Shown here piece by piece: positions 1 through 10,636 of a stretch of DNA of 64,000 nt. Numbering within the stretch: the first letter of the stretch is position 1; every line of letters begins with the position of its first letter. The notes below the pieces were generated by a model, which saw only the letters and a list, made by a program, of their open reading frames with translations, did not search any database and was not told where the DNA came from. Location of the stretch: the NCBI GenBank assembly GCA_905221605.1, contig CAJNDS010000169.1, positions 491,001 to 555,000 of the forward strand, in the 5' to 3' direction. The DNA comes from Symbiodinium natans (lineage: Eukaryota > Sar > Dinophyceae > Suessiales > Symbiodiniaceae). The translations under genes were made by a program, and so were the position numbers.

Positions 1-963
1 GAGGTAGCTGGTAGGCATTGTGCAAAGCTCTGATCCAGCTGTCGTTCACCAGCTTGCGGCAGTTTGTTTTCGCGGGCGTTGGGCGTTGCTGCTTGTTACT
101 TTTTCATGTCAGGGCTTGCATTTATTACAGCGTTGTTGTTTCAGCAACAATGCCCGGCGTGTAGGTACTTGTTATATCTTGTTCTCATATATGGAGATGG
201 TTGATGTTTTTTCGGCCAAGACAGCAGTGGCCGCAGCCCAGCCAAGCTTCTAGTTGGCAGTCCGCCCCTCTTGCCCGTCCAGGGCGGGGGGTTGAACCTG
301 TTCGAACCGCGTCAGCACTTGAGGATTGGCTTCAGTTGTACTTGGCACTTTTGGTTCGTTGTGCAAGTCGGAATTTACATCTGCGAGCTATCCTGAGGTG
401 CTGCAAGATTCATGCTTCGCAGCAGTATGCAAACGCACACGTTTTCCGGCATATGCCTTTCAAGTCCTCTCAGCTTTGTGAGAGGGCCAAAAGGTGAAAC
501 CCGCGAGGTTTTTGCCAGACATGGAAGGAAAACCAGACGTTGCCCACATGCCTGATGTGAATGGTCTAAGTGTAGTTTCAGGCATCAGTCCCAAGCTGTG
601 ATATAGTGTATACATCCAAGGACTAGCGGGTGAAACGCATCATAGCATTAAGCCCTTAAACTGGAGAATCTCAAAGGCAAAAAGTTGCTTTGATTCTTGC
701 TGCGTGTCCTTGAATCTGGATCCCATCAAAAAGCATGGTGGACATGGATTATTCATTATGCGGCATAGTCAATGACATGTTGAAATTTGTCCTGGTCATT
801 ATGAACTTATGCTGACCGGACGTGGGGGTTGTCCCCTGAAAATACGGGTTCCTGAAGAGCAGATTCTCTCTCTCTGTCTCTCCTTAGTTTATGACGCTCC
901 TCTGTCGTACCCGTACATAGGAGGAAGCCCAAGACCTCAGCAAGTCCGCAACTCATCGCGGCC
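1..963. other. Upstream region, no gene supported
   Basis: Two short open frames (20-253 and 201-497) have no recognisable domain, no convincing splice signals and overlap each other in different frames. A CT-rich tract lies at about 864-883. The last bases hold the start context of the ankyrin gene (gcggccATGg). I see no spliced-leader gene or promoter motif. Confidence 0.5.
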
Positions 964-3364
964 ATGGGCACGTCGCAGGGCACGTCGCAGGGGACGCCGC
1001 AGGGTACGTCGCAGGGCGGCGCCCAGGAAGACATGGCTGCTGGCCATGCCGGTGTACACCACTGCTCCTTTCCAATGTATGTGGTCAAGGTGCTAGACTT
1101 TCTCCAGATGGAGGGTGTGCCTGAGCCACACCATGTCTTGAAGCAAAAAGGTTTGCTTCACGAATGGCAGCCCGGAATGTTTGCGCTCTTTATTTCCCAC
1201 CAATGGTTGGGTGCTGGATCTCCAGACCCCTCTGGGCAGCAGATGATGGTACTACGTCATGCGCTGCAGGCCTTCATCGACGGATCGATGAAGGTGGAGG
1301 CGGATCTCATGAGGACATTCAGCGATGCACGCAAGACAACCAGCTACGAGCGCGTGGCGGATGGGTATCTTTTCTTGGATTGGTTCGCTATCCCGCAGGT
1401 TACCGAGAGAGTTGATGGGGTCAATGAGGACACCACAGTTTCTGATACTGCTCGAGCTGTTCAGAGCATTCCAGCCTATGTGGAATGCTGCGACATGTTC
1501 GTGGCGCTCGTCCCTGACCTCCCTCATGGGGACACGAAACTTCAATGCAACTACAGCACGTGGCTTGGTCGCGGGTGGTGCCGAGCTTGGTTGTTGCATC
1601 GCGAGCTGAAGCACACGCGTCAGATGGGTAGTCTAACTCTCTAAGCGCGCTTCATGTCGAGAGTGGCCAAACCAGGAAAATGCTTGTCCGAAGACGTATA
1701 ACTCACATTTTCGAGTCCGTTTGCCGCACCGGAACGATGTGTAGCAGAGCCTCTGCATCAGTGCCCCAACCCGAAGCAGCCAACACACGCACAGGCAGTC
1801 GGTCCACAAAACAACAAAGTGAGCACGGCTGCTCGTCTCAAAGAAGCCCTGCGAATCATATCTCAAGCCCTGCAAGACTCATTTTGCCCAGTGGCACGTT
1901 TGCGAAAACTCAAGTGCCGGGTGTGTATGTCTCAACGAACGGATGCGCAAATGCAACAAAGCCTGGCAAAGCCAATCTTAAAGTCTTAGCCGTTTTGAAC
2001 AGCGAAGAAAGATGGAAGACATCTTGGGCAGGAATCTTTTGGTACTGGTTCGGTATTGCAGGGGCTGTGGCAGCTTCCAAAGCTCCGTCTGGCAAATGTA
2101 TTGTGCGGCAGGCAAAAGCATGCGAACTGCGGTTTTCCGGAGCCTAACTATCACCTCAAAGCTCAGCCAAGAACATAGTCGCCAAGCGAGTGCGTGCAGA
2201 GAACTCAGGTGCCGAGCAGAGCTTTGGTGTCGCTTGTTGTCGAACCGACCGGACACCAGCATTGTTGTAATTTTTTCTGCCAGAGAGGCGCTCTTCATTC
2301 TGCCCATGGATTGGCAAAGGAACTTGATCTCAGATGGCCTCTTCACTGTGGAAAGCGATCGTGCAGTGGTGGTGAAGCTTGGGGAGATGGCATTAAGCAG
2401 CAAGATCGAGCATTTGTGCCAGCTTGGTCCCTTGGTGGACTACCGCTTCCACCTGGCACAGCAGCCCAGATTGCTTAACCAAAGGAAACATCGATGGGAT
2501 CTTGACGGCTTCCTTCGGCACTTTTGCTTCTCGAGTCTCGATGCAGCTGTGATGCATGAACATGGCATGACGGGCATGTCCTGTGCAATCTTTGCGGGTG
2601 ACGTGGACATTCTGCAGACCCTGGTAGCGCATGGTGGAGATGTGAACGCTCGTTTGAGTGGCCTGGGTCACCTGGGCTACGAAGATTCCCTGACTCTCCT
2701 GATGGTGGCAGCCTTATCTGGACAAGATGCGAAGATGCTATCTACCCTGATAATGTTGCATGCAGACCCGAACCTGGCGTGCATTTCCGAATCCGGCTCC
2801 ATCATCACTGCTTCATGGATGGCATCACGTCCTGAGCATGTACAGCTACTGCTGGAGAAGAGGGCAGACTGGGCGTCGTCACCGCCGTTGACCAGTGCTG
2901 TAGGAGTTGCCTCCATGAGCACGGTGAAGGCCTTTTTAGAGGCTCGCTGTGACCCTGGCGATGTCCCTCCAAATGGTTTCGGACCAATGTACAGCTTGCC
3001 ATTCTTTGGACGAGGAAATCCAGAAGCACCCAGCATAATGCAGCTGCTCTTGTCCTCGCGTGGTGATGCCAATGCCCAAGCCAAACCGCATGGCCTCCTC
3101 TACTGGCACTGCATGCGTGCTCGCGTTTCTGCAGCCCTATGGGGCCTTGAGGGATGTGGTGCTTACCAACGTCAAATGGCTTCCTTCCCCGGGGCCACAC
3201 CATTGTCTCTCGCTGCAGTCATGGGAGATCAAAGGCTGGTGAAGCTACTCTTGGAAAATGACGCTGAACATATTGCCAATGACCGTGGAGATACACCGGA
3301 AGACTTGGCTAGGGCAGCAGGTCATACAGAGCTGCTACCCATTCTGTCCACCTTTTATGTATAG
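964..3364 (+). CDS. Ankyrin-repeat protein with N-terminal FISHQW-type domain (two exons)
   Basis: Exon 1 is 964-1577 and exon 2 is 2209-3364 (TAG stop); the splice joins TG to G-TGC-CGA, giving the continuous reading GRGWCRAELWCRLLS and a protein of about 589 residues. The start has a good ATG context and is followed by a GTSQ repeat. Residues about 70-200 contain FISHQWLG, then YLFLDWFAIPQ and the GRGWCR block, the layout I recall from many Symbiodinium proteins; it loosely resembles TIR- or HET-like domains, which is inference only. The C-terminal half has about five to six ankyrin repeats, for example GMTGMSCAIFAGDVDILQTL, VQLLLEKRADW and TPLSLAAVMGDQRLVKLLLE. Ankyrin repeats bind other proteins; the partner is unknown. 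No membrane segment or signal peptide is evident. The reading frame is intact, so the gene is probably functional. Confidence 0.85.
967..1014 (+). repeat. 12-bp coding tandem repeat (GTSQ x4)
   Basis: Four units of a 12-bp repeat encode GTSQ-GTSQ-GTPQ-GTSQ directly after the start codon. Units differ by only a few bases, so they look recently expanded and the N-terminal length may vary between strains. Confidence 0.85.
1578..2208 (+). other. Intron of the ankyrin gene with duplicated boundary sequence
   Basis: The 631-bp intron begins GTGCCGAGC and ends CTCAG; the first bases of exon 2 are again GTGCCGAGC. With the preceding G the direct repeat is 10 bp (1577-1586 and 2208-2217). Splicing at these points keeps the frame and rebuilds a plausible WCRAELWC motif. 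Flanking direct repeats of this kind are expected if an intron was inserted with target-site duplication (introner-like). The open frame 1680-2147 inside the intron has no recognisable content. Confidence 0.75.
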
Positions 3365-4483
3365 GTTCAGCCGGGCGTTCGCACGGCCCTTGCCTGCTGG
3401 CCGCGCAACATGCGCTTGACCAGCCCACTGCCCAGCTCACCCCAACCTCTGCTCCTGAAATCGCCATCCTCTCCCGCAAAACATGGTCAAAAGCCCCCTC
3501 GGCCCCTCGGATCCTGAACTCCAGGACAAGATTGACCACGAGCTCGTGGACCATCAGGTCATTTGCGGTGTGCGCTTACCCTAGCAGCCCTAGCATCCAG
3601 GCGTGTCCAAGACTTGAGAATGCGTCCAAGGGGAGCCTTGTAGCTGGGCAGCATGGACTCACACGTTTCATCGCAAACCTCTCCCTCATCCTTCTGCAGT
3701 CCGCCAACGAAGCAAGTTCGAAGGGGTGGAAGGCCGCAGCCCCCAAGCCGTGACTTAGCTTCGCCAAAAGTTCCTCCAAGGTCGAGCGGGTACCAGCGGC
3801 ACGGCTTCCGCATCTCACAGTGCGACAAGAAAGCCATCTACCTCGTTGAGGCTGGGGGGGTTGGTGAGTTTTTGGGGCACGGAGGTCTGAGGCCACGAAG
3901 TGAGACAGAAAGCACAGGGGAGGGGATCTTGGATCGCGCGTCGATGAGATGATTCTGCCAATCAGCTATTTCGATTATGTCGTTCTGGTTGCTCACGGCT
4001 CATAGCGTGTCTTTTTGCTTCCGCCTCATTGATACCTTCGAAGTGTTCCCTCTGTGGTTTTGGCAGCCCCGACTCAGATTCTGAACGCAACATCAGTGCG
4101 TCAGCTGGGCCAACTGCAAACTTCGGGGCTCTAAACAGCCGTGCGCTGCTGCAGAGCATTACAGAACCTTAAGCCTAAGAACCCCAGGGGTGCCCCTGGA
4201 TCCCAAAGAGCCCCTCAATTGGCACATTCCTCTCTCTCTCTCCCTCCCTTTGGCTCTCAGCACTGAAGAAGGTGTTAGGTGTTGGGGTCGGCACAGCACA
4301 GCCCAACCCCGTCATGTGATGTGTTAGGCGATGTAGCTGTTGTACTGCAGCCACGGCAGTTCCGGTGACAGTCACATCCTTTTGCTGGGTTTTTGCACAG
4401 AGCTGAGGTACAGGCAGCTTCTGGGATCTGTAGGATTTCACCACGCGGCCACTTGGCCGTGCTTTGTCGCCTGCCTTGGCCGC
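3365..4483. other. Intergenic region between ankyrin and kinase genes
   Basis: No exon with both frame conservation and splice signals is seen. A CT-rich tract lies around 4230-4250. Short open frames on both strands here have no recognisable motifs. Confidence 0.45.
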
Positions 4484-4552
4484 ATGGGTTGCGGCTCCTC
4501 CGCTTTCCGCCCCTTCCACGATGCCTTCGAGCTGCAGGAGGTCATTGGCAAG
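4484..4552 (+). CDS. Kinase exon 1, MGC myristoylation start
   Basis: ATG is followed by GGTTGC (Met-Gly-Cys) and two Ser, a classical N-myristoylation/palmitoylation context. The exon ends in GTCATTGGCAAG followed by GCCGGG, a GC donor; joined to the exon at 4942 it completes the glycine loop GKGRFGDV. The exact join of the motif is strong support for this start and this intron. Confidence 0.8.
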
Positions 4553-7500
4553 GCCGGGCCAGTAGGTTCTTGAGCGTTCGCCTCACACACCGCTTGTGGG
4601 GTCGCCATCCAAACTCCAGGGTCCTGAAGGACGAACCTGGGACGGTACAAAGGTGGGGCTCACAGTCGCATCTTCTTAATGTCGCTGGGTGACTGCGAAT
4701 CAATGGGGAATCTCAGACTGTCAAGCCCGCAAGGGTTCTGAGTTTCCTTTCTAGCTTCTGAAGGATGTCTTGTTGTTGAGCCAGTGACTGGGGTTAGCAT
4801 GCCAAACGTTGATAGCAGTTTGTGTTGGACCACTGATATAGGTTCACCGTCGTTCTGGAGGGGGCGGCCTTTTGTCCTCCCAAGCCCCTAACACCCTAAA
4901 CCCCAAACCCTAAACCCTAAACTTTGGCCCACGTGGGTCAGGGTAGATTTGGTGATGTCTACTCCGCGGTGGAGCGAGCATCGCGAGTCGCTGGGATGCA
5001 CGGGCTTTTCCATTTGCCTGATGGTTTGAGAGGCTCGCATTGCGCAAGAACCTCTGAAAGTTTGCGAAAGTCTTCTGTGGGGTTTCCGAACTCTTGCGGA
5101 AGGGCTCCTCTTGTCTCGGTGTGGGGCCGGAGCAGATTGCTGGATTTCCACGCCACTTCAATAGTGCCTCTACTGTTGCAGGTGTGAAAACGACAATCGT
5201 CGGGGAACAGGGGCTTCCCATTTATTGTGCCATAAAGCGCTTGTCCTTCGAAGTCGCTCCCCGACCCTTGCGCCTTTGCACCTTCCAGTCGGAAATCTCG
5301 GGCTGTGTTTTTGCATTGGGCCAGGGGATCGAGTGCAGTACTTGCGTTGCAGGATACAGGACGTACAGCGCCTGCATGGGTTGGGCAACCGTCAACCCGA
5401 GCCCTGTAAGCTGTGGTTATGCACGTGGTAGCCTGTATGAACGCACTCGCACCAAGGAAGCTCACACAACGCTTGTTTGACCTTTCACTGGTAGCTTTGG
5501 CAGCCGGCGGCCCTAGCAATCTGTCCAGAGCTCAGGAACCCTATGCTCTGCGCATCATCACTCGCACAGGGGCCTCGATGAAGGAGCCAAGTTAGGCGAA
5601 TTTTCGCAAAGGCTCGCTGCCTTTCCTCAAGGTTAGAAGACGCCCATGACTGAAGCCTTGCAGTCATTGCTGTGAAGTGCTGCGGCAGGACCTCTTGCAA
5701 GAGGCAAGGCTATGGCGGAGCGTGATGGACAGCAAGCAACCTTTCCGAAACAGTCCTAGCCAGGCCACTGTTGCAAGATGCTGCTACTACTTGATCCAGG
5801 AAGCCGGAAGCCTAAGGTACATTGTGCAGTGGTACACCATTCGGGCGGAAGGGAACAGCCTGTTCTTCCTCATGGAAAAGCGGCCAGTTCGCACACAGAA
5901 TTGCTCCGCCACGGCTCAAGAAGATTCGGAAGCTTGTGTTGTTTGAGCAGTTTCCTGTGTTTCTGTTTCGAATCCTCTTGTACTGAGACTCCGAAGGGGA
6001 TACTGCGGATCCCCAAAAAGCCTAGAATGACAAACCCTCAGCCCCAGCAGCATCCCAGGTGCCAGTGCAACTTTGTGCGAAAGCTGCCCCATGGCATCTC
6101 ACGTTGTAGGAGAGCATGCACAGTGCATGTTGGGATGTCGGCTTCTGGGTTTGGTGTGAGTTGGCTGTGTCGGCTGAGAGAGCCCTTGACGATCTAGGGT
6201 GGTGGAACATCATCATGGCTTTGTTGAGCCAGGTTGGATGGAATTTTCCCACTCGTGTTCTGGTAAGTTCCTGATGGGTGCACATGCAGCGGGAGCCTGA
6301 GGCAATTGTCTACAACATGGAATTTGCAGAAGTCGCGGACGGCGTTCAAGCAGCGCCCTGACTGGATGTGGGCTGAAGTGACGGCACAGCACTCACCAAC
6401 AAAGAACAAGTATGAGCCGACCTGGCGTTCTTGAGGTCAAAGGACCAGATGCTGAAACAAGACCAACACGACAAGACACTCCAAACTCACAGCAGCATCA
6501 TAGCCTGTAGCAATGTGCAGGTTGTGCTTGTGCTGGATAGAGAATTACAAACTCTAGCTGCGCACACCAGAAATCTACCATCGTGGCAGACACGAGTGTC
6601 CAGTGGAGAGCGCCGCCAAGCCGCTTCTGGCTGATTGAGACGAACATTTGACATGGTCGGCAGAGCTGAAGTCAGGATGCTCCGTGCGGTGGAATGGATA
6701 CACTCCGCCGGCGTGATCCATCGGAACATCAAGGTCCGGACACTGCAAGTAGGCCTTGTAGGTCCAGCAGGTGCCACAGTAACGCACACATAGCCAGGAA
6801 CACGGTGTGAATCGCATTTTGATTGTCAGCAAGAAGCATTCCTTCTTTGGTGGCCTGAGCACCCAACAACCTTGTGCACGTGCTCGTGCATCAGGCATCG
6901 AACTTCATGTGTGGCGGTGACAAAGGCAACACCATCATGCGGCTTGTCCCGAACTTGCAGCGGTGTTGCGCAAGTTCTAGGGTTGATGCGAAATTCCACC
7001 TAAGCCTAGCTGCTAGCCGAGCCCCAGCTAGTCCCCCTGCCCCCGCCATGTCTCCAAGGAAGCTGACAGACTTCAGTCTTGCCTGCCAAGCTGCACAGGC
7101 CCGGCAAGCACCCAGAAGAATTCTGTGGCCGACGAGTTCGAAAGTGTGTAGATTCTGATGTTGACCTTGTAGCCTTCCCTGCGCACTGTTAGTGGAGGCA
7201 ATTCCTTGTTGGTAATCGCACTGCCGCACGGCCAAAAAGCAAACGTGTACTCCGTTTAATTGGTTCACAACAAAAGCTGCAACAAATGCTGAGTGGTTTC
7301 AGCGTGGCAGAAGCCCAATTTCATACAATCTGTTCTGCATAATGTTACGCGAAATATTATGCAGGTGAGCTACAATGCTACAACAGAACATACCGCCAAA
7401 GTAGAGCCATTGCTAGACGCAGGCCCCACGGCGACATGAATCCTTCTGCAAACCCTTTCTTTCGGGGCTACTTGTTCTGTAGTGTCGTCAAGATGGCGTA

Positions 7501-9475
7501 TGAACAGACTTCTGTGTTCCACGGAAGTAAAGACCATTGCAACAAATTTGCTTATTTGCTTTTGTTTGATTTTGTATGGAGCTACAAAGGTACTGTCAAC
7601 ATGATTGAATAGACTTCTGTATTCGGTAGAGCGCAGTTGGAGCTTCGTAACGTCGCTTTTCTCGCTCGGAGCTCGTGAACAGACAGTGGAAGGTGAAATT
7701 CAGAAGACCATGAAGAGAATGAGCAGCTACCAGAATGTTCACGCAGATGAAAGCATTTTGCCTGTGTAGCTGCGTCAGCAACAAATGCCAGACGGCACGG
7801 CATAATCAAAAGTAAGCTAGAAGGTCCAAACTTCGATAGTGGTTGTCCTATGCGTGAGCGCGTGACCTAATGTTCTGTTACAGGCTAGTCAAGAACGATA
7901 CTTCTGTAAGATGTGTAGGTTCACGTTTTCTGTTACAAGGAGCCAGGACATACACCGACCTATGTATATAAATGCATCCATGTCTATCTCAGTTAGTGCA
8001 AAGATGTGGTTTCCGAAGTACTACTGGTCCAATGGGTCGGCCACTGTAGGGTTTAGGGTCAAGTTGATCAGACTTCTAGGCTGAAAGTTCTTTGCAATCG
8101 GCCAAGTTTTGCACTCCGTCGTGATGGACCACCAATCTGCACGCACTCAAAGCCACGGCGTTCATCGGAGCCCCGGGATCCAGAAGCGCTCAGAGTCGAC
8201 CCGGGACTAGGCCGTCGAAGAGTCAAACTTAGACCAAAGAACCTCGTCCCCCAAAGCCGCTCCGAAGCCACTTTCAGAATTTTCAAAGAATTTTGCAAGA
8301 GATCCCTGACCAGGGCGGGAAGCTGTTCCAGGAGGTGGGTTCCTGGCAGTACAGGTCTGCGGAGATGCACAGCAAGGTGCGCGTGGCTCACCAATCCCGA
8401 ACAGGGCACATTATGATGAAGCTGACTATACTAATACTGTATAGTGTGTTATACTGTCATGGTACTACTTTATTTAAGTTGTGGAAATATGATGCTGGTA
8501 CAACATCATCATGCTATTATATTTCGGATCCGGCAAACTTGCACCTAGTTACTCTCTTTCTTCAATGCTTGCTCCAGGCCCTTCGTGTTAAACGCTCCCT
8601 TCTCACAAAACCTGACGCACTCTATCGAAGAGCTGTTTCTGTCACAAAGCACATCCCAAACTGCTGCGAGCTCCGGGTTCTGCCCTTTACCACAGTGCAG
8701 GCAGGCTACACGGAGAAGACAGATCTCTGGTCCTTCGGTGTCATGGCATACGCCCTGCTCTTCAATGAGTCCTGCCTGTTGAGAGCCAGATTTCGCGAAG
8801 ATAGGTTCGTTTGAGTTCAAAACACGCCGACGGCCTCAAGCACAGTCCAAGCCATTTCATCAGTGAACACGCTGAAACCATGCGTTCGGAAGTGCAGACG
8901 AGGGGCATGCAATCGAGAAGCTTGTTGCCCAAAATTGTGTTTTTGGTGGCAGAGCATCCAGCAGTGCAGCTTGAGCGGGTTGAGAGGCGCTGCACTCCTG
9001 TTTCGGGCGCTCTGGTTTAGGGCTTTGGCATGCTCGGAGTTGGTGACATTTGACTCAGGAGTTTCCCTTTGCGCCCGGGGTCAGGGACAAGGACTCTGTG
9101 ATTTCCTGTTTGGGGTTTCCATTGGCCGTGCAGATTTTCGGGCTCTGCATGTTCCAGAAACGCCCTCCGGGAGTCTCGCAGAGGGCTGAGAGTGGGCCAG
9201 CAGCAGGGAAAGAGAAGCCTGTGCCTGGAGGACGCCATTCGAGCTGCGATTGTCGGGCATGCGGAGCCACGCTACTGCCAGGCCGCTCTAGCCCAACACA
9301 CATTCTTCAGACCCTGCCCAAGACCCAGGCCTCACAACGGCAGTTGCATGAAAGGTTACGGCAGGGACGAGAGATGGTCATCGGGAACGCGTGTTCTGAA
9401 GCCTTTAGTCGTGCCAGTGTATGGTTTGCAAGCCTTGCAACCGTCCTCAAGCAGACGGAGGGCTCTTGCAGCGGG
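4484..9475 (+). CDS. Divergent protein kinase, probable pseudokinase, at least 12 exons
   Basis: Short exons assemble in order into a kinase domain. Exons seen: 4484-4552 (MGCGSSAF...ELQEVIGK), 4942-4995 (GRFGDVYSAVER), 5182-5255 (LPIYCAIKRLSF), 5689-5730 (DLLQEARLWRSV), 5817-5880 (YIVQWYTIRAEGNSLFFLMEK region), possibly 6283-6330 (GSLRQLS), 6676-6733 (IHSAGVIHRNIK), 6798-6848 (VNRILIVSKK), 7059-7098 (KLTDFSLACQ), 8314-8376 (GSWQYRSAEM), 8701-8768 (TDLWSFGVMAYALLF), 9207-9281 (LEDAIRAAIVGHAEPRY) and 9433-9475 (LQPSSSRRRALAA). The glycine loop, Lys, helix-C Glu and DLWSFG motifs are kept; HRD reads HRN, DFG reads DFS and APE reads SAE. MGC at the start suggests N-myristoylation plus palmitoylation, so membrane attachment. 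Exon 1 joins exon 2 through a GC-AG intron to give IGKGRFGDV. Exon ends are approximate; the 3' end of the gene is not fixed. Kinase ancestry is sure, catalytic activity doubtful. Confidence 0.82.
4884..4921 (+). repeat. Telomere-type tract (CCCTAAA) near a 3' splice site
   Basis: Degenerate CCCTAAA repeats end about 20 bp before the acceptor at 4941 of kinase intron 1. C-rich strand is on the coding strand. Confidence 0.8.
6676..6733 (+). CDS. Kinase catalytic-loop exon with HRN instead of HRD
   Basis: The exon reads MLRAVEWIHSAGVIHRNIK after acceptor GTCAG, before donor GTCCGG. Codon 6725-6727 is AAC (Asn) where active kinases have GAC/GAT (Asp), a single G-to-A change. Loss of this Asp normally abolishes phosphotransfer. 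The following exon (6798) supplies VNRILIV, but the spacing from Lys to Asn is two residues longer than the usual KxxN, so the loop is unusual even apart from the Asn. Confidence 0.8.
7059..7098 (+). CDS. Kinase exon with DFS instead of DFG
   Basis: Acceptor CCAAG is followed by KLTDFSLACQ, matching the KLTDFGLA pattern of kinases. The metal-binding Asp is kept and Gly is replaced by Ser. DFS is tolerated in some kinases, so alone this would not prove inactivity. Confidence 0.75.
8314..8376 (+). CDS. Kinase activation-segment exon (GSWQYRSAEM)
   Basis: Acceptor GACCAG and donor GTGCGC bracket GGKLFQEVGSWQYRSAEMHSK. This corresponds to the GTxxYxAPEM segment of kinases, with SAE in place of APE. 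Confidence 0.75.
8701..8768 (+). CDS. Kinase subdomain IX exon (DLWSFG)
   Basis: After the acceptor GTGCAG the exon reads AGYTEKTDLWSFGVMAYALL, a clear match to the conserved D-W-S-G motif of helix F. It ends at a GT donor within AATGAG. Confidence 0.85.
9207..9281 (+). CDS. Kinase C-lobe exon (helix G region)
   Basis: Between acceptor CAGCAG and a GC donor (CCAG|GCCGC) an exactly 25-codon exon reads GKRSLCLEDAIRAAIVGHAE and on to PRYCQ. It resembles the (K)EAMKxAIxxG..PxY segment of alveolate kinases. This assignment is by pattern only. Confidence 0.55.
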
Positions 9476-9819
9476 TTTGGGGCTTGGGTCAGGACCTTTC
9501 TGCCATTCTTAGCTGCACAAGTCCTGCATAATCAACGACTGACGCTAACCAGAGTTGCTTTTAAATTCAAGTGTTGCAGCAAGTAACAGCCGAGGGATAG
9601 CGCAGCATTGCAAGGGCAGGTTCTCTCTATTGTTCAGCGTTTCACGATCTGAAGGTAAGACTGTAGAACAGCTTCAAGCATGCCATTTTCAAGAGCCTGT
9701 GCAGGTGCCGGGTGGCCAGAAGGCCAGCAGTGGGGGATGATTTGACGGGTTGTTTTGGGTTGGGATCTCAATCAGATTTGTGGACCCTGCGCCACATTGT
9801 GGAGTTGATGGCGAACACC

Positions 9820-9885
9820 CTGAACCCTGAAACCTAAACCCTCAACCCCAAACCACCCAAACCCCTCAAGCCCTAAACCCTCAAC
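9820..9885 (+). repeat. Degenerate telomere-type tract (CCCTAAA)
   Basis: Runs of CCCTGAAACC, CCCTAAACC and CCCTCAACC variants on the + strand, followed downstream by a candidate exon near 9990. Confidence 0.75.
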
Positions 9886-9991
9886 ACTTTCACTCCCCTC
9901 CAAGGCCACGTGAAGTCTTCAACTCTACTATCGTATAGTAACTTTCAGGGGTGACCGGAGGTTTCCCAGAGTCCCTTCGATCCGAGCACAG

Positions 9992-10062
9992 GTCGGCGAG
10001 TTCCTCGGGCCGGCAGCTCGATTTTGCCGCGTGCTCCTGCTCCCTGGCTTTGAACAAGAGTT
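9992..10062 (+). CDS. Candidate exon, unknown protein
   Basis: After acceptor CACAG the + frame reads VGEFLGPAARFCRVLLLPGF. It lies between a CCCTAAA tract upstream and TTTAGGG variants downstream (10070-10100), the framing seen at better-supported exons. No family recognised. Confidence 0.4.
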
Positions 10063-10231
10063 TCGGCTCGGGTTTAGGGTCTCCTTAGGGTTTGGGGCCT
10101 CTTGCATTCGTGGGATGGGTTTAAGCTTACGGGAGAGCCCATGCCCCGAAGCCCGGGAAAAGAAGCCTCGAACTCTGGAGTGAGCCGGTGCCTTCTCAAA
10201 CTTCTGACCCCAAGTCCTCAAGTGCCAAAAA

Positions 10232-10300
10232 TCTAAACCCTAAAACCCAAAACCCCAAACCCTAAACCCTAAACCCTAAAGCCCTAAAGCCCTAAACCCC
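10232..10300 (+). repeat. Telomere-type tract (CCCTAAA)n
   Basis: Near-perfect CCCTAAA repeats that run into a candidate exon with acceptor CCCCAAG at about 10309. Confidence 0.85.
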
Positions 10301-10309
10301 AGACCCCAA

Positions 10310-10388
10310 GACGGAAGAGGCGCCGGAACCAAGACATCCGCTGCAGCGCTTCGGAAGCTCTCCAGCAGCTCTCCAGCAGCTCGCCTGG
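10310..10388 (+). CDS. Candidate exon, unknown protein
   Basis: Frame TEEAPEPRHPLQRFGSSPAA lies exactly between a CCCTAAA tract and a TTTAGGG tract. It includes a short repeated CTCTCCAGCAG. No family recognised. Confidence 0.35.
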
Positions 10389-10389
10389 G

Positions 10390-10438
10390 CTTTAGAGTTC
10401 AGGGTTCAGGGTTTAGGGTTTAGGGTTTAGGGGATTCA
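10390..10438 (+). repeat. Telomere-type tract (TTTAGGG)n
   Basis: TTTAGGG and TTCAGGG units directly downstream of the candidate exon ending near 10388. Confidence 0.85.
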
Positions 10439-10537
10439 GGGGGTTTTTGCGGGGCTTCCGAAGGGCTTTATGGGCTGTTTATAGAGGCCTCTTGTAGGCG
10501 TGGAGGGTTCCTGGGTGTGCGGGGTGCCCGCTGCAAG

Positions 10538-10636
10538 GCTGGGATTCATCACTGGCATGGCCTGCTCTGTGGAGATGGAGTCCGACTGCAGCGTGATCAA
10601 GAAGCAGGCGCCGCCCTCCAACCCGACGCGGAACCT
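10538..10636 (+). CDS. Candidate exon, unknown protein
   Basis: After GCTGCAAG the frame reads AGFITGMACSVEMESDCSVI and continues KKQAPPSNPTRN. The acceptor context CCCGCTGCAAGG is the same as at the exon beginning 12281, which suggests related intron ends. Function unknown. Confidence 0.5.

Noticed and set aside
1680-2147. Open frame inside the ankyrin intron as a separate gene
   Set aside because: No recognisable motif, and the splice joining 1577 to 2209 explains the region better.
4959-5519. 186-codon open frame on the - strand
   Set aside because: Antisense to kinase exons with the glycine loop and CAIK motif; no domain.
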